The notes beneath the pieces were generated by a model that saw nothing but the letters and a program-made list of their open reading frames with translations, ran no database searches and was not told where the DNA came from. This document shows, piece by piece, positions 1 to 6,139 of a stretch of 9,395 bases of DNA (its first letter is position 1; each line of letters opens with the position of its first letter). The DNA is taken from NCBI GenBank assembly GCA_030594725.1, contig JAUVEQ010000079.1:1-9395 (forward strand). The letters run 5' to 3'. The translations under genes and the position numbers were made by a program. The stretch comes from Methanobacteriota archaeon (lineage in GTDB: Archaea; Thermoplasmatota; DTKX01; GCA-020343715).

Positions 1-2095
1 TGGCGTCCTGCTCGGTGCTGCCCGCAACGGTGACCAGGGGATCTCCGATGATGATGCCGTTGTCCGGCGCGGTCAGTGAAAGGGTCGGGGGAGTGATGTC
101 CAGCAGGACGGTCATAACGGTCTGGTTCCAGTTGCTGGCCACGTCCTGGACCTTGAGCACGAGGCCGTTGGTGCCCTCCACGAGAGGGAACTCGATGGTG
201 AACTCGCCGTCCTCGTCGGGCCAAGCCATGGACTGTCCCATGTAGATGGTGGCGCCGGGCTCGGTCCTGCCCCGCAGGACCAGCAGGGGTTCGTTGGTGG
301 CGAGGGGCGGTTCCTCGTACAGGAATATCATGGGAGGCTCGGTGTCGATGATGACGCCCTCCCGCACTATCTCGGCCACGTTCCCTGCCCTGTCCGTTGC
401 CCGGACGCGGACGTCGTACTTGCCGTCGTCGATCCGGTTGAACGCGAAGTCCCACATCTCGTCGGTTATGCTCGCCGCGTGCCAGGTGTCGCCGCCGAGG
501 CTCACCTCGACGGACAACAGGCCGCGTCCCCGTTCCACCACGGAGCCCTCGAGTATGAGGTACGATACGTTGATCCTTTCCCCCGAACGCAGACCGGGCA
601 GGGTCAGCAGGGGAGCGAAGTCGTCGGTGAACACGATGTCCTGGGGTCCGGCCTCCATGTAGTCGAGCTCGGGCGCCCTGAAGTAGGTGTCCACATCCAG
701 GAGGGCCGGGAACACCCGGATGTTGTACCAGACGTACGACCGCTTGGCCTCCCAGCGCTTGAAGTCCAGGGTGGTCGGGCCAAGGGTGAGGTTGATCGAG
801 CCAATGCGCTGGTCGGTCTCGTTGAGCAGGTAGACGATGCCCTCAGTGATGGGGGTGCCATCGGACCACTTGACGGAGGTTATGTTCAAACGCTGCCACC
901 CAGTGATGCGGCCACCTGTTGTGTCCACGAAGCCCGACCCGATGTCGTGCTCTGTGTTGTACACGTCGATGGTGGCCCCGTTGTACACGTAGAAGTTGTT
1001 GTTGGTGGAGTTGACGTAGCTGTCACGGACCACGCAGGTGCTGGAGGTCAGGATGACGCCGTAGTAGGTTCCCCATATGGAGTTGTCCAGGACCCGATGG
1101 GTGCCGGTGCCAGCACCCTCGAGATAGGCGCCCGTGCCATCGCCCTGGCTCGAGCCCCGGATGTCCTCGAACTGCCAGGTGCAGTTGCCGTAGCTGCCCT
1201 GGTACAGCCGGATGCCGATACCGCCCCCGCGCACCGAGTAGTGGTTGTGGTGCAAGTGGATGTCGATGGAATTGGTGTAGGCACGGATGCCGTACACGTT
1301 CCGGTCGAAGTCGTTGTAGGACGCCTCCACCACACCGTTGCGCCACGAGGGCCTGATGTACATGCCGTACGACAACCCCTCGAAGTTGCAGTGGCTCACG
1401 TTGAGGTTCCTGATGAACTGACCGGCGTAGCTATCGTACGTGTAGACACCGTAGCTGTAGGGGTCGTTCACGTTGCCGATGAAGGTGCAGTTCTCCAGGA
1501 GCCAGTACATGTCGTCCAGCTGTGCGCTGGTGGAGATGGTGAACCGGGCCCAGCCGGTGGAGCGTATGGTGGTCTCCCGCATGGTGATCGGGGTGCGGGT
1601 GTAGATGCCGTAGGTCCGGGAGTCGGATATGGTGCACCCCACGATGAGGTGGTTGCCCTCGAAGAACCTCAGTCCTCCCGGGTTATCGCCGTTCCAGCCG
1701 TAGAGGCGGGAGATGGAGGTGTCCCTGAAGATGGTGTCGTTGAAGACGTCGAAGAAGAACCGCTCGTCGTTGTTGCTGCTGTACCGGTTCCTGATGATGG
1801 AGCTATAGGCGTACAGGTTGCCGGTCTCCTCCACGGTCAGCCGGAACCGGTCCCCCCTGCGGGAGTCCACCATGAGGGTGGAGTTGCGCAGCGTCAGCTG
1901 CCCGCCGTCCTTGATGTTGATGTTCCCCCGGACGATGATCTCGTCTCCCTCGTATTCCACGACGGTGTCGACCACCCAATCGCCAGGGATGTATATGTCG
2001 GCGGCGTGGGCCGGTGTCGCGATGACCAGGAGCGCGCCCACGGTCACCATCGCTAACAACACAATAGCTACCAATAACCCTCGAGACGACCACAT
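1..2095 (-). CDS. Secreted right-handed beta-helix protein with tandem Ig-like domains (3' end cut by window)
   Basis: Translating the minus strand from ATG at 2095 gives one frame open for 698 codons to the window edge, so the C-terminus lies outside. Residues 1-32 form a signal peptide: short basic start, long hydrophobic core, then ATPAHA with likely cleavage after residue 31 or 32. Residues about 45-400 repeat short beta-strand turns rich in Asn, Gly, Tyr and Ser (YGIYTR, YGVYTY, YGMYIR, YGIRAY, YGVILT), the pattern of right-handed parallel beta-helix proteins. Residues about 500-582 look like an Ig/fibronectin-like domain ending in YDVRVRATDRAGN. Residues 583-666 and from 667 onward are tandem bacterial Ig-like repeats, each opening with D-x-(E/T)-PP. 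Eleven N-X-S/T sequons occur (N71, 119, 202, 232, 304, 362, 404, 425, 435, 509, 657). The role is probably a cell-surface or extracellular carbohydrate-binding or adhesion protein; no catalytic residues were identified. The start is fixed by a TATA box 29 bases upstream. Confidence 0.88.
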   Translation of the reverse strand, partial: MWSSRGLLVAIVLLAMVTVGALLVIATPAHAADIYIPGDWVVDTVVEYEGDEIIVRGNINIKDGGQLTLRNSTLMVDSRRGDRFRLTVEETGNLYAYSSIIRNRYSSNNDERFFFDVFNDTIFRDTSISRLYGWNGDNPGGLRFFEGNHLIVGCTISDSRTYGIYTRTPITMRETTIRSTGWARFTISTSAQLDDMYWLLENCTFIGNVNDPYSYGVYTYDSYAGQFIRNLNVSHCNFEGLSYGMYIRPSWRNGVVEASYNDFDRNVYGIRAYTNSIDIHLHHNHYSVRGGGIGIRLYQGSYGNCTWQFEDIRGSSQGDGTGAYLEGAGTGTHRVLDNSIWGTYYGVILTSSTCVVRDSYVNSTNNNFYVYNGATIDVYNTEHDIGSGFVDTTGGRITGWQRLNITSVKWSDGTPITEGIVYLLNETDQRIGSINLTLGPTTLDFKRWEAKRSYVWYNIRVFPALLDVDTYFRAPELDYMEAGPQDIVFTDDFAPLLTLPGLRSGERINVSYLILEGSVVERGRGLLSVEVSLGGDTWHAASITDEMWDFAFNRIDDGKYDVRVRATDRAGNVAEIVREGVIIDTEPPMIFLYEEPPLATNEPLLVLRGRTEPGATIYMGQSMAWPDEDGEFTIEFPLVEGTNGLVLKVQDVASNWNQTVMTVLLDITPPTLSLTAPDNGIIIGDPLVTVAGSTEQDA

Positions 2096-2119
2096 ACTGG
2101 CCCGATTGTTGCGCCGTTC

Positions 2120-2131
2120 TCATATACCTTT
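2120..2131 (-). promoter_or_regulatory. Archaeal TATA box with A-rich BRE for the secreted beta-helix gene
   Basis: Read on the minus strand, the site is AAAGGTATATGA. The TATAT core is centred near 2124, 29 bases upstream of the ATG at 2095. Archaeal initiation normally falls about 25-27 bases after the box, so the transcript would start within a few bases of the ATG (leaderless). No Shine-Dalgarno sequence stands before the ATG, which agrees. Confidence 0.6.
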
Positions 2132-2160
2132 GGGTAAGGTTGACCACCCCTGGCGGATAG

Positions 2161-2174
2161 CGAAAGGCCTATAG
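2161..2174 (+). promoter_or_regulatory. TATA/BRE-like promoter for the first epimerase
   Basis: CGAAA at 2161-2165 resembles the archaeal BRE and is followed by CTATAG at 2169-2174. The core is centred 27 bases upstream of the ATG at 2199. This is a weaker TATA match than the others here, but the spacing is right. The 103-base divergent spacer therefore holds one promoter per strand. Confidence 0.42.
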
Positions 2175-2198
2175 CATGGCCCACCTCTTGGGGGTGGT

Positions 2199-3170
2199 AT
2201 GCGCTGCCTCGTGACCGGCGCCGACGGGTTCATGGGGTCCCATCTGGTGGAGGCCCTGCTGGGATGGGACCGTTGCGAACACGTCTTCGCCCTCGTCCAT
2301 CGGGCCCCCGTCAAGTGGTTGCCCTCCGGACCCAACATCCCCCTGACCATCATCACGGGCGACGTGTCGAGGACCCAGTCGATGGCCAAGATCCCCGACG
2401 TGGATGTGATCTTCCACCTGGCCGCGGTCTCGTCGCCCTCCCGGTGCGAGAACAATCCCGAGGCGGCCCGTCTCACCAACTTCCAGGGCACGATAAACCT
2501 CCTCAACAGGGCCCTGGATATGTGGCCCCATCCCCTGTTCGTCTTCTCGTCCACCGCCGCACTGTACGGCGAGCCAGAGTACGTGCCCATCGATGAGGAG
2601 CACCCCGTCGAGCCCCGGGACCCGTACACCTACGGCAAGCTGAGCGCGGAGATCACGGTCATGACGTACCAGCGGGACCAGGGCGTTCCCGCGGTCATCG
2701 TGAGGCCATTCAACGTCTACGGCCCCCGGCAGGCCGAGGAGTTCGTGGTCCCAACGATCATCATCCAGTGCCTCCAGGGCATCGAGCTGCGCCTGGGGGA
2801 CGGCCGGCCTCTCCGCAACTTCACGTACGTCACCGACGCGACCAACATGCTCCTGAGGGCCGCCTCGTACCCGGAGGCGAGGGGACAGGTGATCAACCTG
2901 GGCTCGCGCCCCGTGCTACCGGTCTCGAGGGTCGCCGAGATGGTGGTGGACATCACCGGGTGTGGCCTGGAGCCGATCTACGACATATCGAAGTACCGGG
3001 AGGGGGACCCGACCATCCTTGAGATGGACCCCAGTATGGCGGAGCGGTTCCTCGAGTGGAGGCCGAGGATCGACATCGAGGCGGGTCTGGCCCACACCGT
3101 GGAATTCTACAGGGTGGAGCTGGAGCGCAATAGGCAGAAGGTAGCCCAGGAGTTGTACGGCCAGTACTGA
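2199..3170 (+). CDS. NAD(P)-dependent sugar-nucleotide epimerase/dehydratase (extended SDR)
   Basis: This 323-residue protein has the full length of an extended short-chain dehydrogenase/reductase acting on nucleotide sugars. The N-terminal Rossmann motif TGADGFMG (G7, G10, G13) binds NAD(P). The active site shows SST (T119 aligns with the catalytic Ser/Thr) and Y143-x-x-x-K147 in PYTYGK. FNVYGPRQ (171-178), LRNFTYVTDA (205-214) and the end segment GDP...EMDPS...LEWRPR are typical of the substrate-binding half in the UDP-glucose 4-epimerase / dTDP-glucose 4,6-dehydratase superfamily. The expected role is cytoplasmic conversion of an activated sugar for glycan assembly; the exact substrate cannot be assigned from sequence alone. 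ATG 2199 is the only plausible start: the codons just upstream in frame are not starts, a G-rich tract (2190-2197) lies right before it, and a TATA-like box sits 27 bases upstream. The gene is divergent from the secreted protein and converges on the second epimerase. Confidence 0.9.
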   Translation: MRCLVTGADGFMGSHLVEALLGWDRCEHVFALVHRAPVKWLPSGPNIPLTIITGDVSRTQSMAKIPDVDVIFHLAAVSSPSRCENNPEAARLTNFQGTINLLNRALDMWPHPLFVFSSTAALYGEPEYVPIDEEHPVEPRDPYTYGKLSAEITVMTYQRDQGVPAVIVRPFNVYGPRQAEEFVVPTIIIQCLQGIELRLGDGRPLRNFTYVTDATNMLLRAASYPEARGQVINLGSRPVLPVSRVAEMVVDITGCGLEPIYDISKYREGDPTILEMDPSMAERFLEWRPRIDIEAGLAHTVEFYRVELERNRQKVAQELYGQY

Positions 3171-3177
3171 ACCGGGC

Positions 3178-4170
3178 CTACAACGTCAGTTCCTGGGCCT
3201 CCGGGTCCCCGCGGAACCATTCGAGGAACCTGCCCAGGCCCTGCTCCAGGGTCGTCGACGGGGAGTAGCCGATCAAACGCTGTGCCTCGTCTATGGCGGC
3301 CCAGGTGTCACGGGCATCTCCCACGGCCCTGGCCTGGTAGACCGCCTTCACCTCGGTGTCCGTGAGGCCCAGGAGCACGTCCAGGAGCTGGTTGATGGAG
3401 ATGCGGCTCGAGGTGCCCACGTTGATGGATTGTCCCTCCAGCTCCAGCTGGGGGTCCAGGAGGGCGACGTTCGCCTCCACGATGTCGTCGATGTAGGTGT
3501 AGTCCCGGGTCTGCTCGCCGTCACCGAAGATGACCGGGGCCTGCCCGGCCAGCAACCTCTTGGTGAACCTGGGCACCGCCAGGTCCGGGCGCATCCTGGG
3601 CCCGTAGACCGTGAAGTATCGGAGGGATATGGTGGGGAGGCCGTAGATCTCGCAAAAGACGCGACAGTACTGCTCGGCCGCCAGCTTGGAGACGCCGTAC
3701 GGGGACACGGGCTTCGTGGGATGGTGCTCGTCGAAGGGAAGGTACTCCACGGTGCCGTACACCGAGGAGGAGGAGGCGTTGACAAGTCGCTTGACACCGG
3801 TGTCGCGGGCCACCACGAGGACGTTCAAGGTCCCCTCCACGTTCACCCGGTTGGGCTTGAAGGGGTCCTCGACCGAGGCCCGGACCCCCGCCTGGGCCGC
3901 CTCGTGGTAGATGATGTCGGGACGGTGCTGCTGGGCGATCTCCCGGAGGGCGTCCAGGTCGGTCACGTCCCCGTCCATGTAGGTGTAGTCCCCCGCCCCG
4001 TCGGCCCTGGCGGCGGCCTCGACGGCCTGGAGGTTCTTCCGCTTGAGACGCACGTCGTAGTAGGGGTCCAGGTTGTCGACCACCACCACGTCCATGCCCC
4101 CGCGCAGGAGGCGCTCTGCCAGGTGGGAGCCTATGAAGCCCGCCCCTCCAGTGAGCAGCACACGTTCCAT
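3178..4170 (-). CDS. UDP-glucuronate/UDP-glucose 4-epimerase-like protein (extended SDR)
   Basis: From ATG 4170 this is 330 residues, normal for the family. TGGAGFIG (G8, G11, G14) is the NAD-binding loop, and acidic D32 at the end of the second strand favours NAD over NADP. Active-site residues are S134 within the SSSS run before VYG, plus Y158-x-x-x-K162 (YGVSK). The segments DPYYDVRLKRKNL, AAQAGVR and especially RYFTVYGPRMRPDLA resemble UDP-glucuronate 4-epimerases and related archaeal UDP-hexose 4-epimerases; GDGEQTRDYTYIDDI (216-230) is the usual C-terminal signature. The reaction would invert C4 of a UDP-sugar in the cytoplasm, feeding surface glycan synthesis. The frame runs further upstream (to 4311), but those 47 residues lack family similarity and would cross the TATA box at 4194-4200, so the start at 4170 is preferred; GTG 4176 is the only close alternative. 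The stop lies 7 bases from the stop of the facing epimerase, so the two genes end tail to tail. Confidence 0.92.
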   Translation of the reverse strand: MERVLLTGGAGFIGSHLAERLLRGGMDVVVVDNLDPYYDVRLKRKNLQAVEAAARADGAGDYTYMDGDVTDLDALREIAQQHRPDIIYHEAAQAGVRASVEDPFKPNRVNVEGTLNVLVVARDTGVKRLVNASSSSVYGTVEYLPFDEHHPTKPVSPYGVSKLAAEQYCRVFCEIYGLPTISLRYFTVYGPRMRPDLAVPRFTKRLLAGQAPVIFGDGEQTRDYTYIDDIVEANVALLDPQLELEGQSINVGTSSRISINQLLDVLLGLTDTEVKAVYQARAVGDARDTWAAIDEAQRLIGYSPSTTLEQGLGRFLEWFRGDPEAQELTL

Positions 4171-4193
4171 GGTCACCGAAATGACTGCCCCCC

Positions 4194-4207
4194 TATTGTA
4201 CTTTCCC
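4194..4207 (-). promoter_or_regulatory. TATA/BRE-like promoter for the second epimerase
   Basis: On the minus strand GGGAAAG is followed by TACAATA. The AT-rich core is centred near 4198, 28 bases upstream of the ATG at 4170, matching the leaderless spacing seen at other genes in the window. Its position argues that the coding region does not extend upstream of 4170. Confidence 0.5.
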
Positions 4208-4258
4208 GCCGGGGAACGTGGAGGAGTGCCCGGACTGGTGGTCGGATGGGGGTTGTTG

Positions 4259-4500
4259 AAAAAAAGGGGCCGACCCGCCCCCCCGACCGGTCCAGAGGAG
4301 GAGAGACGCAATGGGTGGTCGAGGGGGCGGATGCGGTGGGTCCTTAGGGCATATGTCGGGGCCAGACACGGCCGGAACGGCCGCGCCGGGGTGGCCCCTT
4401 GGGGGCGTTTCGGGGGGGGGGGTTAGGTTTTGAGCGTCAACCCCAGAAGAGGGAGGAGGAATACCTACCACGATCCTCCCCCCTCAAGGGGGGGTGAACA
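4259..4500 (-). ncRNA. Candidate structured small RNA, about 240 nt (speculative)
   Basis: On the minus strand a strong TATA element (4522-4533, read TTTTTATATATA) would start transcription near 4500. The downstream sequence folds into at least three hairpins: G6/C6 arms around a TCAA loop (4478-4493 in plus coordinates), AACCCC/GGGGTT (4419-4444), and a two-tier stem at 4358-4398 with a 7-base outer arm GGGGCCA/TGGCCCC and a 6-base inner arm CGGCCG closing a 3-base loop. It then reaches seven T in a row (4265 to 4259), a typical archaeal termination signal. I looked for SRP RNA, RNase P RNA and tRNA landmarks on both strands and saw none. Alternatives are a noncoding leader upstream of the second epimerase or plain GC-rich spacer; the strand is not certain. 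Confidence 0.3.
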
Positions 4501-4521
4501 ATCTTACCTCTCTATCGAGGG

Positions 4522-4533
4522 TATATATAAAAA
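4522..4533. promoter_or_regulatory. Strong isolated TATA element (orientation ambiguous)
   Basis: TATATATAAAAA on the plus strand, TTTTTATATATA on the minus strand, is the most AT-rich tract of the gene-free block and a near-ideal archaeal TATA box. No protein gene starts at the matching distance on either side. On the minus strand initiation would fall near 4500, feeding the candidate RNA at 4259-4500. On the plus strand it would fall near 4554, feeding the three-hairpin segment at 4603-4650 and running antisense into the small membrane protein gene. Confidence 0.55.
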
Positions 4534-4602
4534 GGGCATCTCCTCGGGTATCACGGATTATTATCACTGCCGAGCTATGCAGGCCTTAAACCCATAATAT
4601 CG

Positions 4603-4650
4603 GCCCTGGAGAGGGCGCCCTGCCTTGCAGGGACGACCCTTTTCAGTCGT
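4603..4650. other. Three contiguous hairpins between the small membrane protein stop and the TATA element
   Basis: Three perfect stems sit almost without gaps: GCCCT/AGGGC with a GGAG loop (4603-4616), CCCTGC/GCAGGG with a CTT loop (4618-4632), and ACGAC/GTCGT with an 8-base loop (4633-4650). They are bracketed by AGGCC (4581-4585) and GGCCT (4651-4655), which could pair and close a multi-branch junction. The block abuts the stop codon of the minus-strand gene at 4655, so it may be that gene's 3' processing or termination structure, or else a small RNA read on the plus strand from the TATA element. It lacks a T run and tRNA hallmarks. Confidence 0.45.
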
Positions 4651-4654
4651 GGCC

Positions 4655-5134
4655 TCAGAAGAATGCGAAGGCAAGTAGCAGGATACCGCTCAGGATGAGC
4701 CCGAAGCGGACGATGTCTCCGACCCTGTCGTAGTAGATCCCCGTTATGACCATGGGCACGCCGATCATGAAGGCGCTGATGGTCCGGAGTATCCTGCCAG
4801 CCTTGATGAGGCCCTCGTCGTCGTACTCCGCAACGTCGAGCATGATCTGCCCGACGAGTATCAGGATACCGCCGATCAGGACCAGGAACCACAGAGATTT
4901 CCAGAATATGGTGCTCATCATGTCCTGGGGCGGTTGACTGGGCGATTGTGTGTAGGCCGGGGGCTGGCCGTAGGGATGTTGCCCATGGGGGGGGTAGGGC
5001 GGGGGAGCACCGTAGGCCGGGGTCTGCTGGTAAGCAGGCTGTCCCTCTACCGCGAAGGGAGCCTGTTCCTCGCTCCCATCCACGTTCGCTTCCTCCGAAT
5101 CAATGGACTTCTCTTCGTCCTCCACCATTTCCAT
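4655..5134 (-). CDS. Small three-helix membrane protein with acidic and Pro/Tyr-rich N-terminal tail
   Basis: I do not recognise a named family. The 159 residues divide clearly. Residues 1-30 are acidic (many Glu, Asp, Ser). Residues 31-70 form a Pro/Tyr/Gln/Gly-rich flexible segment with repeated short motifs such as PAY, PPY and YGQPP. Residues about 79-98, 117-134 and 142-159 are three hydrophobic helices, the last reaching the very C-terminus (LLLAFAFF). There is no signal peptide, so the tail is probably cytoplasmic and may bind a partner, with the helices in the membrane. Pro/Tyr-rich tails of this kind are often found in front of small archaeal and bacterial membrane domains. ATG 5134 fits a TATA box about 32 bases upstream; an in-frame ATG at 5128 has a GAGGA motif six bases before it and is an alternative start. 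The gene is divergent from the 5335-6117 gene across a 200-base spacer. Confidence 0.8.
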   Translation of the reverse strand: MEMVEDEEKSIDSEEANVDGSEEQAPFAVEGQPAYQQTPAYGAPPPYPPHGQHPYGQPPAYTQSPSQPPQDMMSTIFWKSLWFLVLIGGILILVGQIMLDVAEYDDEGLIKAGRILRTISAFMIGVPMVITGIYYDRVGDIVRFGLILSGILLLAFAFF

Positions 5135-5160
5135 TCCTCAGAAGGATTCACCCTCCCGAA

Positions 5161-5171
5161 GGAAATAAAGG
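5161..5171 (-). promoter_or_regulatory. TATA box for the small membrane protein gene
   Basis: On the minus strand the site reads CCTTTATTTCC, with TTTATT centred near 5166. Initiation would fall around 5137-5140, only a few bases before ATG 5134, which fits a very short leader. Confidence 0.5.
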
Positions 5172-5243
5172 TTGGGTATCCATTCTCAAAAGGAAATATC
5201 GGAAATGAGAGTGACCCGGAGCCGAGCCAGTGTACGCCGGCGA

Positions 5244-5260
5244 GGCCCAATCGATGGGCC
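5244..5260. repeat. Inverted repeat in divergent promoter region
   Basis: Perfect 6-base arms GGCCCA and TGGGCC flank ATCGA. The site lies between the two divergent promoters, about 38 bases upstream of the plus-strand TATA box, and could be an operator for a dimeric regulator. The arms are short enough to arise by chance in GC-rich DNA. Confidence 0.3.
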
Positions 5261-5274
5261 GTGACAAACAATAC

Positions 5275-5282
5275 CACCGGTG
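5275..5282. repeat. Palindrome CACCGGTG just upstream of the plus-strand TATA box
   Basis: This perfect 8-base palindrome ends 15 bases before the TATA box at 5298. That position would allow a bound regulator to affect recruitment of TBP and TFB. It is a weak candidate operator with only the palindrome and position as support. Confidence 0.25.
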
Positions 5283-5297
5283 AACAATCCGGGAGCA

Positions 5298-5307
5298 TAT
5301 AAATATA
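5298..5307 (+). promoter_or_regulatory. Strong TATA box for the single-pass membrane protein gene
   Basis: TATAAATATA is centred near 5302. Initiation would fall around 5329-5331, four to six bases before TTG 5335 and about ten before GTG 5341. An out-of-frame ATG at 5319 lies too close to the box to be transcribed. Confidence 0.65.
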
Positions 5308-5334
5308 CAGAACCGACAATGAAAGGCTGTCCCG

Positions 5335-6117
5335 TTGGAGGTGGGAGAGATTTCCCTCTCAAGAGTTACCTTGTCCCTTGCCCTGATCCTGTTGCTGTCC
5401 CTGGCTGCATCGTCAATGGTCAGCCTGGGCGAGGACGTTCAGGTGCCCGTGGTCCCCGGGGACGGGGACGGTGATGGAGGTACCAGCGGCGACCCAACTG
5501 TCGGAGGGTCCGATGGGTCCGATGGGTCCGATGATGGTGGTGATACCACTGGCGGGACCTCCGATGATGGTTCCGTGTCCTCGGGCATCGGCTTTCCCAT
5601 CGACTTCGATGCCGGAAGTCTACCTGGCACCAGCGGATCGGTCCTTCTGGAACCCGCGGATGCCATCGGCGGCGGGGCCACCGCGAATCCCGTGGAGACC
5701 CTTCCCCCGACCAGTGACGATTCATTCGAGCCCCTCACTGCGAACGACCCCCTCATTATCCTGCTGGTCCTGGTCATTTTCGGCGCCGTGGGCCTGTACG
5801 CCCCCGGCGAGGTCCGCCGCATGCGGATCGAGTCGGCCTTCCGCGAATCATTGGACGCCCGCCTGGCCCTGGCCCAGGGCGAGTTCGTAGTGGCGCTGGC
5901 CGGTTTCGACAGGGCCATCGACCAGGCCCACCCCGCATACACCCAGCGCAAGCATGTCAGCAGGCCCGTCGAATGGACGCTGATGCCGGATGGGTTCTAC
6001 ATCTCCCTCTGGAGAGGCCGGGCAAACGCCCTCCGTGGAATGGGCCGGAAGAAGGCGGCGACCGCGACCATGCGCCTCGCCGACGAACTGGAGATCGTCG
6101 TGGGCAACGGACACTGA
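5335..6117 (+). CDS. Exported single-pass membrane protein with Gly/Asp-rich linker and TPR-like cytoplasmic tail
   Basis: No named family is recognised. The 260 residues read as follows: signal peptide or N-terminal anchor (hydrophobic core about 11-30, VTLSLALILLLSLAASS); low-complexity Gly/Asp/Ser/Thr linker (about 40-85, including GDGDGDGG and three GSD units); a second low-complexity stretch to about 135; a transmembrane helix (about 139-156, LIILLVLVIFGAVGLY); then a charged, mostly helical tail (160-260). The tail has alternating Ala, Leu and Arg in paired-helix style (ARLALAQGEFVVALAGFDRAID, then RGRANALRGMGRKKAA), which resembles degenerate tetratricopeptide repeats. The predicted topology is linker outside and helical tail inside, so it may couple a surface feature to a cytoplasmic partner. 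The frame opens after a TGA at 5320-5322, so the start must be TTG 5335 or GTG 5341; TTG is chosen because it sits nearest the predicted transcription start. It is divergent from the small membrane protein gene and may be functionally linked to it. Confidence 0.75.
   Translation: MEVGEISLSRVTLSLALILLLSLAASSMVSLGEDVQVPVVPGDGDGDGGTSGDPTVGGSDGSDGSDDGGDTTGGTSDDGSVSSGIGFPIDFDAGSLPGTSGSVLLEPADAIGGGATANPVETLPPTSDDSFEPLTANDPLIILLVLVIFGAVGLYAPGEVRRMRIESAFRESLDARLALAQGEFVVALAGFDRAIDQAHPAYTQRKHVSRPVEWTLMPDGFYISLWRGRANALRGMGRKKAATATMRLADELEIVVGNGH
5506..5532 (+). repeat. In-frame 9-base tandem repeat, three copies
   Basis: GGGTCCGAT occurs three times without interruption and encodes consecutive Gly-Ser-Asp units in the linker of the single-pass membrane protein. 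Copy number could vary by slippage without breaking the frame. Confidence 0.85.
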
Positions 6118-6139
6118 TCCGGACCCTGGCAGTGCCCAG

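Larger units (their letters stand above)
4171..4654. other. 484-base gene-free block, G/C-tract and hairpin rich
   Basis: No convincing coding frame lies here. Frames that stay open translate to Pro/Arg/Gly-rich, low-complexity sequence typical of open frames in GC-rich noncoding DNA. What can be seen: the second epimerase promoter at the left; an A7 run (T7 on the minus strand) at 4259-4265; a two-tier hairpin at 4358-4398; eleven consecutive G at 4412-4422; a hairpin GGGGTT/AACCCC at 4419-4444; a hairpin with six-base C and G arms and TCAA loop at 4478-4493; a strong TATA element at 4522-4533; and three contiguous hairpins at 4603-4650. This density of paired segments next to an isolated promoter suggests RNA output, listed separately. 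Confidence 0.6.

Noticed and set aside
479..2056. Long open frame on the plus strand (525 codons)
   Set aside because: It lies wholly antisense to the secreted beta-helix gene, and its product is a Val/Asp/Gly/His-rich low-complexity sequence typical of the reverse of a GC-rich coding frame. The minus-strand frame has a signal peptide, beta-helix repeats and Ig-like domains.
4171..4311. N-terminal extension of the second epimerase by 47 residues
   Set aside because: The extra residues do not resemble the family, the Rossmann fold begins directly after Met at 4170, and a TATA-like box lies within the extension.
3430..4347. Plus-strand open frame of 305 codons
   Set aside because: It is the antisense shadow of the second epimerase, with Val/Gly/His-rich composition and no recognisable motif.
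4193..4471. Minus-strand open frame of 92 codons starting with GTG after a GGAGGATC stretch
   Set aside because: It has a good ribosome-site-like sequence and an upstream TATA element, but the product is Pro/Gly/Ser-rich with no fold-like pattern, and it crosses an 11-base homopolymer and a T7 run. It is kept only as part of the candidate RNA region.
4340..4660. Possible tRNA, SRP RNA or RNase P RNA in the hairpin-rich spacer
   Set aside because: No T-loop consensus, SRP helix 8 asymmetric loop or RNase P core motif was seen on either strand. The hairpins are reported without assignment to a family.
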